Source of the DNA: Theocolax elegans
Lineage: Eukaryota; Arthropoda; Insecta; Hymenoptera; Cerocephalidae
Direction of reading: 5' to 3'
Assembly (NCBI GenBank): GCA_026168455.1
Contig: CM047427.1
Location: 16,939,201 to 17,003,200 of the forward strand
DNA length: 64,000 nt
Shown here: in pieces, positions 43,633 to 58,053 of the stretch
Numbering within the stretch: the stretch's first letter is position 1
Layout: each line of letters begins with the position of its first letter
Made by a program: the position numbers and the translations under genes
The notes under the pieces: generated by a model
Databases searched by the model: none
Told to the model about the DNA's origin: nothing
What the model saw: the letters and a program-made list of their open reading frames with translations, nothing else

Positions 43633-43635
43633 TTA

Positions 43636-43757
43636 AACACATTTTGAAATTTTAATAAGAAAAATCGTCTTGGCCCGGACTTCAATCGGGAACTCCAGCT
43701 TCTCCGGGTCCTTACCAGTTTCGCGACCGAGGACCTCAGCTGTTCCTTTCACTGAAA
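43636..43757 (-). pseudogene. Protein-coding fragment of unknown origin
   Basis: A minus frame preceded by an acceptor-like ATTTCAG reads ETGKDPEKLEFPIEVRAKT and ends ISKCV then a stop. GC content is well above that of the neighbours. A diverged match (RLEFPVKAQTKV) occurs on the plus strand at 48,510-48,572. I do not recognise the family; it could be a last exon or a retrocopy remnant. Confidence 0.35.
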
Positions 43758-43830
43758 TGTTAATTAACACCCACCAACTGTAATGATAGGTCAACATCGT
43801 TTCAGGGGTAGTTTTTATTATTTGTTTCAA

Positions 43831-46800
43831 ATAAAAATTTTAGCCGACATGTCCGAAACACTTGTAATGACTTGATACTATAAGTTTCAAAACCATACGA
43901 ATAGAGGAAACTTTCGAAAAAAAGAGAGGGGGAGACTCTGCAAGCAGACTGATTAAGGGCAGCCTACTAGGAGCACATGGCTTATTCCAAAATTGTATTG
44001 CTCTCTTATTGGAGACACATCAACCGTTGATTTAAATTACAAAACATGTCTTAGTGCAAAACTACTATTTCAAGTTTATTACAATGCCTGATAAAACATA
44101 ATTATATTATTATTTAAAAATCGAACCCGGATTTAATTAAAGAAAGAAGTAAGATAAGTAGCAGTAAGAAGAGGGGCAAGTGTAAATGTTTAAGTGTGTA
44201 TATAGAATTGTTAAGCAAGTCAATGTTGTTCCAATAAATTGTAATCGATATTATCATTTTTAATTTTTTTGTTATTTTATTGATTCTTATATTAAACACC
44301 CTTTTCGCGAAATATCACATCTTCGTGAAAAATCTCGTTCGAGCAGTAAACCAACCCGTGGGAAAAATCTTCACTTTCGTCCCATGTTGCGTAATTTATT
44401 ATTTCACGACGCCTTTAAAATATCTATGAAAGTATATCGGATCATAAGATAAGATAATTATCGGGACATAAGATAATTGATATTATACAATATAGTGTAT
44501 TGAAAACAATAAAATAATCAATGCCTTGCGTAGGTTGTATGTTAAAAATTTGACTTGAACAGCTGTAATGGGCGAAGCTGGTCTTTAACCAAATTACAGT
44601 AACAACAAACTAGACCATGTAGTAGGACCGACATTTTCGGACAGGCTGACAAGAGTGTTTCTGTTGTGGTCAACTACTGGTGCTGGCCACATCTCTCATA
44701 TATCATTAATTTATCCCATTAAATCAATACATTTTATTGTTTACAAGAAATTGCTTTTATAAAATAAAGTTTTTGCAACTTTTATACATCATTTTAATAA
44801 TATTTCATATAACTTGAGTTTAAGCAACTACGATGGCACAGTGTGGTATTTTTATATTTATTTTATTTAATCAAATTAATAATTAGATAAATAATAATTA
44901 TCTATAAATAACTTTATTTATTAATGCATAATTGCATAAACTAGATGTGACTATTCATAATATTCTTCTGAAAATTTGTTACGTATAACGTAATAAACGT
45001 TTACTAAAAACGATGAATAAGTCTGTAATTAATGGTAAAAAATGATTTTAATTAATTAAAAAATGCTCAATTTCTGATATGAAAATAAAATTGACATATC
45101 AAATACAAAAGACTACCCATGCAGGTTTCTCTATTTGACGTACATAAACTAAAAATCCGAATCTAAAAGGTGCTCTTGGTCTTGAATACGAACGAGGTAA
45201 AAGAAGATTGTAGTCCTAAAACGTAAAGCTACAAGTCACTGTAAAATAAAACGGCGACATAACAACGGATGGGCAAACAAACCGGATTACGGACCATTAA
45301 CGGGAAATGTTCTAGTCACCAATATATATATGTATATACATGTATGTAACATCTACCTCTAATGGAGCTATTGGATTTCGAATTACCAGATAATCAGTTA
45401 ATTAAATATAACGTAATGCGGAGGATAGGCTATAGAAGAGGACTTGGGTTGACCGTTCATTTCGGTCAGCCTCCTACCATTAAAATTCGTTCGCAATCAA
45501 TCGCCGGTATTCCGTCATTTTCGATTCTGTTGCGTGGACTGTGTGAAACCCATTATTCTAATCTGTAAAATGTACGCGCGTTAAACTGCAATTCCGAGGT
45601 ATTTTTCATTTTTACCACCACTGCAGATTCGATCCTATTAATTTAAACCTCAGCGCTGTTTAATGGATCGGCGAATTATTAAGATCGAGCTTGGACGTAT
45701 TAAATGTTTGCTAATGAAATAATGTATTGTAAATCGTCGAAATTATATTTGGCATAACGTAGGTACATAGTTGTGGCTAAAGTATTCGTAACGCCATACG
45801 TTGGAATTAAATTTAATGAACGTGCACCGCGGGTTCGTAGACAGGATTTGCAAGATTTATTTATAATTTAATGGATTTAATAATGTTTTATCTTGTTAAA
45901 GTAATATTTATAACAATTTAAAATGAAAAATATTTTCCAAAGTATGGTTTAAAAAATAAAACGTACACTTATTTAAAAAAAATCAAATATCAACCTCGGC
46001 ATCTGGATGGAAAAGTATATTGAAATTTTACAAATAGATTGTGTTAAACATTACTTAAATAGAGTTTATGTAAAACAATAACCCTTTCCAATACCCTTTC
46101 AATTTGCAGGTAGTATTATTCCGCAAAATCTTATATATCATTTCATATATCATGTTCATGGAAATTTAATATGATACAATAAAAATAACAACTTTTTTAC
46201 ATTTATTTTTGTATAACATAATTAAAGTTAAATGTAAAATAAAATTTTAATTGATCAAATTCATAAAATAATCCAATTAACTGTAGGTTGCATGAAATTA
46301 TAAATATTATAATTATACAACAAACTGAAACATTTTATTTTTAATGACTTTAATTGATGCCATCCATTTACATTAATAGAATGATATGTATGTATGCATA
46401 TTTAATTAAAACTTTATTTTCAAATCGTATTTAATCGTTATCTTATTGAATAATTTACTAAAATGATTATACTACTAAATATAGTTTATTATTTAAAAAA
46501 ATCTAATAGTTTGGTCACAACATAAATCAATTAACGGACAAAAAATTATAACATTATTACGGAGAAACTATAGGAATTAGATAGCAATTAAATTAGACGT
46601 TGGAATGAGCGTGCTGTGATGTGATGAATAACGAGTGGATGTATCTTTATATAGTATCTACTATTATTACTTATATTTAAAATATTACTTATAATTGTCA
46701 TATACATAATTGACATATAAATTGCATTTTCCATATCCTATTTATGATGTTCAATAAAATGGTTTTCTTGGCATTAAGGAGGTTGCATTGCACTCCCTAA

Positions 46801-48500
46801 TGTTGTCGAAAATACGTACACACAGTTTTTAAGAACGCTTGTATTTTGTTTATTTTAAGTATAAATATATAGATTCTTTTTGTGAAACGCTACTTTTCTT
46901 TAATAATTTTGTCTAATTATACCTTACAGGAAATTAATGATTGCAAGGTTTGGTAAAATCATTTGTTGGATACGAATCATGGATTTATTCGTTATTTTTT
47001 GTTAAATTGTCATGATTTCTACTGCAGTACCTCTTGTAACTTACAAGTTTGAAAAATTCTATTTGTTGCGTATATTTTATGTACACATCATCAAACGCAG
47101 AAAACATATGAAATCTTTCTATATTATGTGAAATATAAGTATAACATAATTTTAAATTTTGACTCTAATAAGTATAACATAGTTTACTAAGAAAGAATGT
47201 CTGAACTTTTTCTTTATATTGATTCATTTAAGTACAGCAAGTTAAAAATTAATTTGGTCAAAAAAGATATAAGACAAATGTTTTAATTAGTACGCAATAT
47301 ATTACCAGTGAAATGAGTATTATTCATTTAGTATACTTACGAGTTATTAAAGATTAACAACATCAAGTAAGAAAGTACACAAGCATTGGTGATTGATAAT
47401 CCAACGAAAATACAAAACCATGCGTGCAACAACAATACATTAATGAAGTTATCACACGGTCGGTAAAGTCGCACGGGTGAAACTTTGGACAATAGCGCAT
47501 TCATTCGACCGCAATAACCCAACAAATAAATTAGAAATTGAGCGCGCATTTGAAAACGGCACCAATTGTTAGCATCGAAACGATTTATCCCCAGAGGTAT
47601 AAAAAATCGATAATCATTATTACATTCATCCATCCGTGAAATCGTGACAATTTAATCAACGTAACATTCCGCGCTCGCGATAATTATCCTACAAAATTTG
47701 CAATTTTCCCACCTTAACGGGGAATACGACAATACGCCTTCGTTACAAACGCTCGATTTATTATTGCGAATTGTTGCTCTTCAGCGCGAAATACCACGAA
47801 TTAACGAGGCGCTTCTTGTTTCGTGCAAACTTTGAAAATACCTTTGGAAAAGTTGGCTGATTACGAGACGCGTTATTATTCGCCTCTAGGGAAAAAGTTT
47901 CGACGAATTCTTCGTGCAATCTTCCGCGTGCGACATTTTCGTAAAAAAAGAATATTTGCCCGAGGTGAGTAATCAACGCGTGTGCTTCAGTTACCTGTGT
48001 TAAAGTGGCGCGTGAAACTTTTTCATCGTTGTTTGTGTAATATTAAAAAAAAAAAACATCGTTGTATAGTCCTTTATTTGACAGGATGACCGGCTATATC
48101 GTGATTGAATGGAAGTATTAATTTTCTCGGCGGGTTTAGGCCATCGGATGAAATCGAGGGGCTTTTGGTTCAAAAATATTTGTCAAATAATTTTTAATTT
48201 GAAATGATTTCAACATTTATTAGGAATATCAGACATTATTTCAAATACATATATTTTTAAACTAAATTAATCTGCTTATCGATATATAATAAAAAAATAC
48301 AAAAAAAAAATATATGGTTCCAATTTTGTACAATTTTTGGAAACAGTATACAAAATATTTTACAAACATTTCGTTTAAAATTAGTTTCACACCAGTTCCA
48401 TGGAGAAAAATTCACAAAAACAATTTATTTTCACAAGAAAATACTATTTAATACATATAAAATATATTCTTTAATTTATTATATAAATAAAGAGTAGCTA
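43831..48500. other. AT-rich stretch with GC-richer islands
   Basis: Islands at about 45,240-45,620 and 47,380-47,990 contain moderate open frames on both strands, none with a recognisable domain. The frame at 47,337-47,633 ends at a GTAAGT-like donor, but its sequence (many Cys, Asn and Leu in no pattern) is not convincing. No RNA gene was seen. Confidence 0.35.
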
Positions 48501-48509
48501 AAATCTTCC

Positions 48510-48572
48510 AAAAGATTGGAGTTCCCAGTTAAAGCCCAAACCAAGGTTGGTATTTTGCATAAAAAATTTTAA
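48510..48572 (+). pseudogene. Diverged copy of the 43.7-kb coding fragment
   Basis: The plus frame contains RLEFPVKAQTKV before running into a stop. The nucleotide match to the inverse of 43,670-43,700 begins GGAGTTCCC. Short, so tentative. Confidence 0.3.
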
Positions 48573-51500
48573 TTAATTTTTTATATACTTTCTAATAGTA
48601 AATTCTTCATAGTAATGTCAAATTAATATGTATAAAAGAAAGCCAAGTATTCTGGGACAAAATCAAAGAAAAACTTAAATTTTAATATTTAGAATATTGT
48701 TATGATATTTAAACTTAAATGGTAAATGAAATTTAAAACTAATAATATAATTTGAATAGTTTAAAGATGATTTCAAGTATTTCAATTCGTAAATGAAAAG
48801 AATTTTGTAATAAAAATTTTATTGATTGTACGATAAATTTGGGACATTCGATAAGAATGACTGGGATAGTACGATAATACGACCAAACTTTAACTTTTAT
48901 TATAAAATTCTCTCCGTGTACCAATTGGTAGTCATAATGTGATATCAATTTTCGTAAAATCCGTACTTATATTTTTAAACATATCATGTATAGCCTTTCA
49001 TGTGGATATATTTTCAATACTGTTAGAAAAAAGATTTCTTGCGTTATTGTTTAAAAAAATGAATTGTTAGAATAAATTAATAAAGTCTTCAAAAATGTAT
49101 CTGAGTAATACAAGACTTATTAATTTGATTCCAGCGAGAGATTAATTAGACTTTTACCAACTTTTAGTTGAGGCAATATTCTTTTTATTTGCCAAGGCGG
49201 TTTATTTTTTTTTAATTATGTAACCTAATATATCGTGCGTTCAATGTTTAATAATTTTGAAGTGAGGAAACTACAAGTAAGAAGAAAGTAAAGCTTCTTG
49301 GGCGTACACCTAATAAAGAAAGGTAGTGTATATGTGTTCATATCAGAAAATGAGGAGCGTCGATATTACTCGAGTATATTTAATAAAGGAAAGTCTAATA
49401 ACTTAAATTTATGATCTAATTAACTACGTTTCTATGAAAATACATAAGAGAATACGTGTATGATTTTCTGTTTCATCTAGGCAGAGGAATTTGTAATGGT
49501 AATAATGAAGAGGAAAAGAGGCTTTTCGCGGGTATGCATTATACGACCAGCTCGATGCTTAAACACTTCGCACATTTAAACTTTGGAATTTCGTTTCACC
49601 AAAACGAAACCTTTTTACATTGATGCTAAAGGCAAATACGAGATTACAATGTTTATTGTGATTTACTTGGAGAAATTGTTTTACATATACGCAGGAAACT
49701 AGAACGCGATGAGTCATCTCAACTTTAAGGCTGCTTTTCCCTCCAGTGTGTATACAAACTTCATTTCCAAAGTAAATATGGTATTTTACCTGCTTTTTCT
49801 CTCGGCAAACATAATATGGTGAATTTATCTGTGTTAACGTTTTCTTTTTTTAACCTTTCTCGTTTAGAAATACAAGATTTGAGTCACATTTTTCTGTTTC
49901 GAGCAAATGCAATTACGTTACACAAAAAATTATTTGATTGTTTGTTCACTTCGTTTATAGAATATACGGTGTGTAACTTTACAGGTTGAAGAATGAGTCG
50001 ACTAATATTTTGTCAGGCGTTTTCTCTACGCAAATAAACATTTATTCTAACTTAGAAATATTAATTTCTCCAAAATTTAACCATGTTGACATTTTATTGC
50101 AATGCCGACTTATACAGGGTTAAAATATTTTCACAAAATGCAAATACAGTTTGTTTGAAGTAACGATGATTTAAACTTCGAGTTATTGTATTACATTGTT
50201 AGACTCCTTCGTTCACTTTTTGACTAACTTTGTAATCTAAGAATGTTGAAGCTCCGTTTGCTGATATATTTTAGTCTGCATCATATTATAGATAATACGT
50301 AACAATTATAAGGTTCTTATATAAATATTTTTAAAAAATTTCAGTTTCACTCGCAATCATTTATTGAGGAGACGTGCATGGTTACAAGTTAGAAAAAATT
50401 ATTTATAATGTAAAATATTTAATAATTTCTTAAATAAATTGTATTGTGTTGTTATCCTTTTTTTATCTAAATAATTTAGTTAATTTTTTTGCAAAATAAA
50501 TCCTTTACCATTTGATTTTTTACTACTGCATATTACCTATTTGATTTTTTAGCATAATGCACTTTTTATTACAGTTACTGTTAAAGTTGCAGTCCATTCG
50601 ATGAAATAGTTGTTGACATATCCTGTACTGTTGCAAAAATATTAACAAAAATTTATTAATAAAATTTGACAATAACACTATTTGTTTAAATACATATGAT
50701 TATATTAACTTATTGCATAATGAATTATTTTTTCTAAATTTTAACGCAAGCTTATCGTCTTGAAGTATTATTTGACGTTATTATGTTAATATTGTATATT
50801 AATATTGTATTAAATTAGTTAAATATTTAAAAGTACATATTACGCATCCAACGAATAATTGAAATAAATTAAATCAGCTTTCGCATTTGTAAGAATAAGA
50901 TAAACAGTTGGAGTGTAAATTAAAACGAACCATATCAATTAAATAAGAACCGAGCCACCAGTGAGGATCCCTTTCAAAGACGGGAAATTCAACGACTGTA
51001 TTAATTTAGCAACAAAGCAACCACGTGCAAAAAGGTTTAACCAGGACTGTGTGTATAGCAATTAAAACGGAGGCTTGGGAAAAGAAAAGAAAACAAATAG
51101 CCCATTCAAATTTAATGGTAAAAAGTGGAAACCCATTGGTAGTATCGTTTTTCTCGGGCGCTATCGAGTCATGCACATACACGCGGAGAGAAAAGAACGA
51201 TCTCGCAGTGCATTACACGGAAGAGCGGCTTCGGCTCTCGGTGCAAAAACGCGCCGGCCAGGCGAACTTTGACCCTCGACCAAAGAGTTATTTGTCGAGC
51301 TTTCGGACCATTACTTACAAGTGTATTTTCCCGTGGGTGCTTTACAAGCCCGGATAAATTTAATATTTACTTCCGTCCTTATTCTTGAAGAAAAGAATGA
51401 CGCGCGACAATTAATTCTACCTCTCTGCGCGCGTGTATCGGAAAGTTATGTATCTTCGGCCCATAAAATCCGCGATGTATATCTACGGAAATCGAAACGA

Positions 51501-52094
51501 ATGTATTGATAACGATTGGAAAATAATCGACTTCGATACTTCATAATTTTAAATGCATATTTATTAAATTAATTATCTTTCAATAGAAATGTATATAATC
51601 GTACATTGCAAAATGTAACGTTTCCAATTCGCAGTAACTTGAATTTAATTTTATTCGATGTATATATTAAATTATAAAATTGCACGTAATACGCAACTGG
51701 ATAATAATAAAAATTAGGCTCGTTATAAACTTTTCTACTATATCGAGGCGTAAATATACTAAAAAACAGAAAACAATATTAACTCAGCTACATTTTCGAA
51801 ACGAAACGGCAAACTGTACACACCTTTATCGTTTGATACAATAAATAAAACTATTTTATACTCTCGGTTTGTTTTTCAAATAAATTTTCAGAAAACTGTT
51901 AGAGTTATAAATAAAAATATCCTTGTAGCGAAAGGTTCTGTTATAGGAGTTTCCTGTTAAATTCTCGAACTTTGAAGTTGTACGTTGTGAAAATGGAACA
52001 CCTGAGTTTTTCAAATTTTATATTAATGTTAACGATATTGTTATAACATTTATTACAATAATAATGTTATTTAAAATTATATCAAATTGATCTT
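48573..52094. other. AT-rich stretch with one GC-richer island
   Basis: The island at 50,950-51,520 holds overlapping plus frames (51,025-51,357 and others) in different phases. They share no family and look like chance frames in a GC-richer region. A degraded MITE trace lies at about 50,570-50,630. Confidence 0.35.
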
Positions 52095-52720
52095 ACAGGG
52101 AGAGGTCACATCCTCTGGAAAACGAATCCTTACCAAACTGTAGAATATGATTTCTACTATACAAATATGAAGGAAGCCGGAGATTTAGTGTTCAATGCCT
52201 TTTTTTACGATAGATATAAGCAAATAACGAAAAATCTCGCCAAAAAACCCTTAACTTTGATTGCTTGTAACTCGGAAACAATTAAAGATATACTTTCAAA
52301 CCAAATTTTTAAAAAAAAAGCTGAGATCAAGTAGATACATTTTAGTAGGCAAAAGTTATGGAAGAAATAAGAATTACACGAAATTTTTGCCTAAATAAAT
52401 TTTCGATAAAAATTCGTTTAATTTTATTTCTTCTATAACTTTTAATTAAATTAAAATATTTGATCTCCTTTTTTTCAAAACGTATCTAGTCAATCTCAGT
52501 TTTCTTTTAATATTTGGTTTGATTGTACATCTTTAATTGTTTCTGAGTTATAAGCGATCAAAACCAAGGATTTTTTCGGCAAGGTTTTCGTTATTTGCTT
52601 ATTTCTATCGTAAAAATAGGTATTGGACTTTAAAACCCCGGCTTCATATTTTTATAGTAGAAATCACATCCTAGAGTTTGATAATGATCTATTTTCCCAA
52701 AAGGTGTGGACTTTCCTTGT
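52095..52720. mobile_element. Foldback MITE, copy 2 (hairpin type)
   Basis: A full-length relative of 4,040-4,687 in the same layout. Shared stretches include AAAAGTTATGGAAGAAATAAG in one arm and TATTTCTTCTATAACTTTT in the other. Clearly diverged from copy 1, with deletions near the centre. Confidence 0.8.
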
Positions 52721-53179
52721 TAATCAAATTGATAAGTTTTAAGAAGTAATAGGTGAAAAGGATGACAGAACCAATCAATAATTCGAATTTTCTACTTTTA
52801 AATGTATCGACTGAGAAAAAATCTCCTTAAAAATAATTAATATTTTATATAAAAGTTCAAGTGAAACCACAAGAAAAATTAAATGTTCGAAGTTTTAAGG
52901 TGATACGGATACACGTTAAGCACGTGTATATATGTATAACCAATATATTGAGAAGCAAAAAGTGGATTTTTTGAAAATAACTATCGATTAGGGATGTGAT
53001 ATACTAATTCATATAAAAATAAACTGCCTACAAAATCATACTTGGAATCAGCTGAACCCAATACTTGAACTATATTGTAACAGATGTTAGAGACACATTA
53101 ATGGGTAACCTTATTTGTGAGATTGCACCTCAAAAATAATACAAACTGTTACACTGTTATTATCTCTATTTATAACATA

Positions 53180-53656
53180 AATAATCTGATTGGAGCCGCG
53201 GTGGCTCATGGGTAGAGCTCCCGACTCTCACACCGAGGGTCGTGGGTTCGATCCCAGACGTGTACCTCTGAAAATTTTTTCATGTGCATTTTTCGAACAC
53301 CGCGACTCAGTGGCTCGGCGTGTCACTATAATGTGACGCCAGTTCAGGTGCGCGTGCGTTTCGTGCATTTGTCAGTGCATGAGAGGCACGGGCATCTGAA
53401 CTATAGGGAACGTTAGGGACGCGAAGATGTAAAGAGGATCGCGGTGGTTCCATCGGGAGGACAGGAAACTGTAATTATTAGACTAATTACAGTGACCGAT
53501 GATATCTTCCGATGGACACAAGCACCACTGTTTCAACTACATGTGCTTTGTATACAGACACACCGTTCACCTCCGTCGCTGATTAGCCCTGGCAGCATAA
53601 ATAGAGCGACGTTAAATAACATAAAAAAAAAAAAAAAAAAAAAAAATAATCTGATT
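53180..53656 (+). mobile_element. tRNA-Glu-like SINE, long form, with target duplications
   Basis: The element (53,192-53,644) begins with a tRNA-like head: A-box region GTGGCTCATGGGTAGAGC, anticodon-like loop CTCTCAC (CTC, Glu) and B-box GGTTCGATCCC. A body of about 370 bp follows, then a 3' tail shared with the two short SINEs (CGTCGCTGATTAGC, CGACGTTAAATAA) and poly(A). The direct repeat AATAATCTGATT lies at 53,180-53,191 and 53,645-53,656. The intact poly(A) and exact duplication suggest a young insertion. Confidence 0.93.
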
Positions 53657-56329
53657 ACATAATAAACATTATTATCGTATTTAGATTCAACAATACTTAT
53701 TTACTGCTATCTAAGTATCGCTCCAAATTAGTACTTTATCTAAATATTGTGTACTTTACCGTAACCCTTAAAGTCACAACATCTTCTTGGGAGGACAGAT
53801 AATTGGAGGTCATTATAATGTATTTTTTTAACTTAATCTTGATATATTTTTTAATAGATTATTGATTATTTAATTCAGTAAATCGTCTTAAAATGCATAT
53901 GCGTATGCAATAAAAATTCTAAATTTGTTTTTTTTCTTCTAATTTGTAATAGATGAATGAATTTTATTATTCTTAGGTAAAAACAGTAAATTTCATAAAC
54001 TATTGCATCAACCACATCGAAATAATACACAATTACAGTTGCATTTTTGAAAGAAATAATCTTACGATAACATTGTTTGAAATTTTGTAAAGATATATTT
54101 TATGCAAAGACAGCGCTTCTCTATCAGTAAATTACTAGGATGGTAATACATAACGAGATTGTTATCCCATTAAATTCGTTGCACGTAGCCTCAAAATTGA
54201 GAAAAAGACGCGCACAGTGATACAATCAATAAGAATTTTTTCCCACTATTTGCACCGTGACAAATGGGTTAGTCAGACTAATTCTTCGCGAGGAAAAGGA
54301 AAGAATCCCGGCTGATTTATAGGTAATAGGTATGCATTGTTTCTGATTCGATCGGTGAATCTGCCGGAATTGCTTTGCCCGCGGGTTTATCCGAGTGTAA
54401 AACATCCCTGTATTATTGATTCCTCCATGCATATGCATGATTTATATACGTTTATCGCCGATGAGTGCTTATCATTTCAAGGTTAACTTATGTCATATCC
54501 TAGTCGAACACGCGTAATTACCGGTAACAATACTATTTACAGGTTATTTAATTAACGATATGTGCAGATAAAATATATATACTGGAACTTACGGCTATTA
54601 TACTTTTATTCTGTTTGAACGTTGTGATTAAACAGAGGTATATTAACCGGAGTTTACTTTGGCATGTACTAACATTAATTAGGTCACTCGCATTGTTGTT
54701 AATTAGCGCTCCAACTAAATCATGAAATACAGGTGCACTTATTTTTGAAAAAAACCTATAGGTATTCGGTACGAAAGTTATCAGCACATAAATAACCTTT
54801 CGAATTTTACGTTATTTTTTAGTTAAAAGAGACAGTAAATTTATTTAAATGTGTGTACATGTGCGCTTGTGTGAGTGCGTGCGTTGTCTATATGCATGTT
54901 GACGTGCGTGTCGTATATACGTAAAATTTTGTAAATGAAAAGTGGGAATTAAAATATGTATGAATGTTTAATACGATCCAATTCCAATTTCATTAGGGCA
55001 CGTGTCGTGTATCTGCACTCAAATATTTTATGTATATTACATATTGCTGGATAAATGAACATAATTGAAATGCAGTATTCATTTATAAATATGAAAATCA
55101 ATCTATAAAAATGCAAACAATTCTAATATGCAAGTAATATATTTTTGACGTGAAGGTATTTAGTGGTTATCAGGTAATGACGACTATAGTTGGGTTCTCT
55201 TGTTAATGAAATATCAGTACTGGTGAAATAATTTAATCCTAAATTTAGATACGACTAAAATGATAGAAGGCACACGAAGGCGATAAAAAGCAAACACCAC
55301 GCTGACGACGTACTGGCTCGTAGTTCTTTGGTAGTCCATCCGATATTCAATTCAAAAGATCTAATTGTCGTTATATGGTAAATTCAAAATTTACTCAACT
55401 GGATAAATAACGGTTTAAAAGAAATGTACCTTATTAAAATGGAAAAAATGTGACACGATAACACGTCACATCTGATACTACAACGTTGCTATCTTAATAC
55501 AAGTCAATCATCATTTAGAACTATAATTCGATTTAATTTAAATACTCGGAAGCTTTTGAGGTAAACACTACATTTACATTATATTATTAGCAAATAGGAA
55601 AAATAAAGACATAAAACAAAAAAAAATAAATGTAAATAATAAATTAGAAACTTAGTTATTAATATACAACTTTATGTATAATTTATGTCTGCGACATGTA
55701 TTATAATAAATACCATTGCTCGGTAAATAATGCATATTATTTCGAAATTAATGTCGGGTAAAAAATGTAAAAAGATTTCTGTAAATCTATACATGGAAAT
55801 ATAATAAAGAATTCTATATATATATACATTATATATTCATTAAAAAGTTAAAAATGACATATATATTATACAAGTACGTAACTAATTGTAAGATTAATTT
55901 ACAAAGCTCGACCTCACTCGAGACTGGTGTACAATGGTTGAAGCCATTTCCCCGAATCTCTCCTGGTTGACAGTATGATAATTCTATATACGTTAATACT
56001 AAATGACAGTAATCAGCTGCGGTCACCAATCAGCAAGATACGTCCAGAGTTATGCTTTCCATGTAGGATCTCATGCGAGAGAGAGCAAGTTTAATACGAA
56101 TTGATAAGTAAAAGTTCCTCTACCCCTATCCTTACTACTTTCTTTTCATTTATTATTTCAAGTTGCATCCACTTTGTAAGGTATTAGAGACAATTACGTT
56201 TACATTAATTATTTACAGCTATTATTATAATACAAATACTTTTTTTACATTTAATTTATTTACATCTTATTATATTCTAATACTATTTTACATTGAGTCT
56301 TGTTATTTAACATATATCAAGGATGTTTT
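53657..56329. other. AT-rich non-coding stretch
   Basis: No gene supported. A GT-rich patch at 54,850-54,915 is microsatellite-like. The GC-richer patch at 54,180-54,480 has only short frames. Confidence 0.4.
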
Positions 56330-56545
56330 TTAGGTTTAAATCTTTTTGTCTTTTTTCGTAATGTTGACATTTTATTAACAGGTGATCTATAGTTATTTCA
56401 CTTTTGCAATGGTGGCATTCTTTTAGTTATTTTTTTACAAATTAAGTGTCGGTGAGTTAATTGTGTATGTCTTAAACGTCGTCTAGTAATAATTATTTGG
56501 TTACTTCTTTCGAGTTTGATTTGTATCTTATATTAAAGCTTTGAT
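56330..56545 (-). pseudogene. Degraded 3' end of a non-LTR retrotransposon ORF2
   Basis: On the minus strand one frame reads RSNQIIITRRRLRHTQLTHR followed by HLICKK; after a frameshift another reads ECHHCKSEITIDHLLIKCQH then YEKR. This is the RLRIGHT-LTH ... C-x2-C ... H-x4-C tail found after the RNase H or reverse transcriptase region of Jockey/I/R1-type LINEs. Only about 70 codons survive, so it is dead on arrival or heavily decayed. The clade cannot be fixed from this piece. Confidence 0.72.
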
Positions 56546-56559
56546 TTGATATCATTGAG

Positions 56560-58050
56560 TATGTTTCATTTCTCTTTACAAAATGTGTTCCAAAGTTTTT
56601 TAATCTTTATATTTACTTGTTCATATAATTCCACTGTGTTTAATATATTATGTTGGCTATCGTATTGTAAGCAACACGCAATTTCCAACTATTTCCTTAT
56701 AGCTACATAGCTATATAGGTACATCGATATGTATTTTACACTATTATACATTTCATTAAATCCTTAATGTAGAAAAATTCATCCAATAAAATAAAACATA
56801 TAATATGCTTTCTATTTCTGAAAAATTTGATTTTATCTGTTTATCTCTATCATAGACAATAAACATTTGGAATTTTAGATTTTATTAGTATTTTTGTAAA
56901 TACAAACCTTGGAGTCGAGAAATCTTCGCTTTTGGATACCGAAACGCAGAATTGCGATCTAGGATTTTTCTAAAAAAAAGTTATAACGATTTAACAAAAG
57001 AAAATTTTACATTTTTTAACAAACACGTCGAAGTTTAAACACGAAAAGTAGATACTAATCATTGCAACTACCATAAAGTATTCAATTTTCATCTAATCTG
57101 TGAAATGCTATTGAATTTTATTCGTGATTGCAAAGCTTAAATGGCGCTTTAAAAGTGAAAATATTATAAAAATACAGTTGAAAGTATGATAATCAAACGT
57201 AACCGAACAATAAAATATTCAGGAAATGCAGTACTTATAAAGAAATGTGCGAAACAGATAAAAATTCCACGATTTATAGTGTATACAATGATTACGCTCT
57301 AGTTTTCGGTTTAAAAATTCAACATGGCTAATAAAAATGTAGAAAACGAGTCACTCGTATATTTAATGTAAGCTACACATCGTCTTCAAAACAATCTTTC
57401 TGAAGATGCGTATATAAATATCCAAGCTAAAATTCCAACAATTTTTATCTCGTTTTAATATAGATTATTCTTTTGGTTCTGATTTACTCGATGAAAGCCA
57501 GTTTTGAAAGGGTGATATTTATTTGTATATCTTGACATGTAACATGGGGGAATACGGTGGAAAAAATCGTTTTATCGCAAAAACGAAATTGAAAACATTT
57601 TATACCATTTTTTATTCAAAATTACTACTCTATAGTTAATAAGTGAAACTAAATTCCATCATAATTATCGTACGCTTGTTACACTGAAATACGATAGTGC
57701 ATTAATTGATTTCATAAATGCAAAATCCCTATAGTAATCAAATACGTGTACCCGTAGTAATTCGTACTTTCACTCTATATCGGAAAAGTGTATAACGGTG
57801 TGTATAAAAACTACATGGCTATAACCAAACGAAATAAATTAATCTGATAATAAGTAAATTATGCATTAATTTCATATGTTTGAGAATAAACTTCATACAT
57901 TGCAAATATAATTAAATTTTAAATTGCAAATACATGTAATATCGAGGAGGAATTATTAAATCATACAATCCATGAATTAAATTACATTATTATCTTCGAA
58001 TTATTTGCCGCCGAAATTCATAAGTACACATCTATTTGATCACGTGAACT
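56560..58050. other. AT-rich non-coding stretch
   Basis: No feature supported. Confidence 0.4.
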
Positions 58051-58053
58051 ATA

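Noticed and set aside
51025..51509. Overlapping plus-strand genes in the 51-kb island
   Set aside because: Three phases are all open in a GC-richer patch; none shows a family pattern, so I kept it only as an island.
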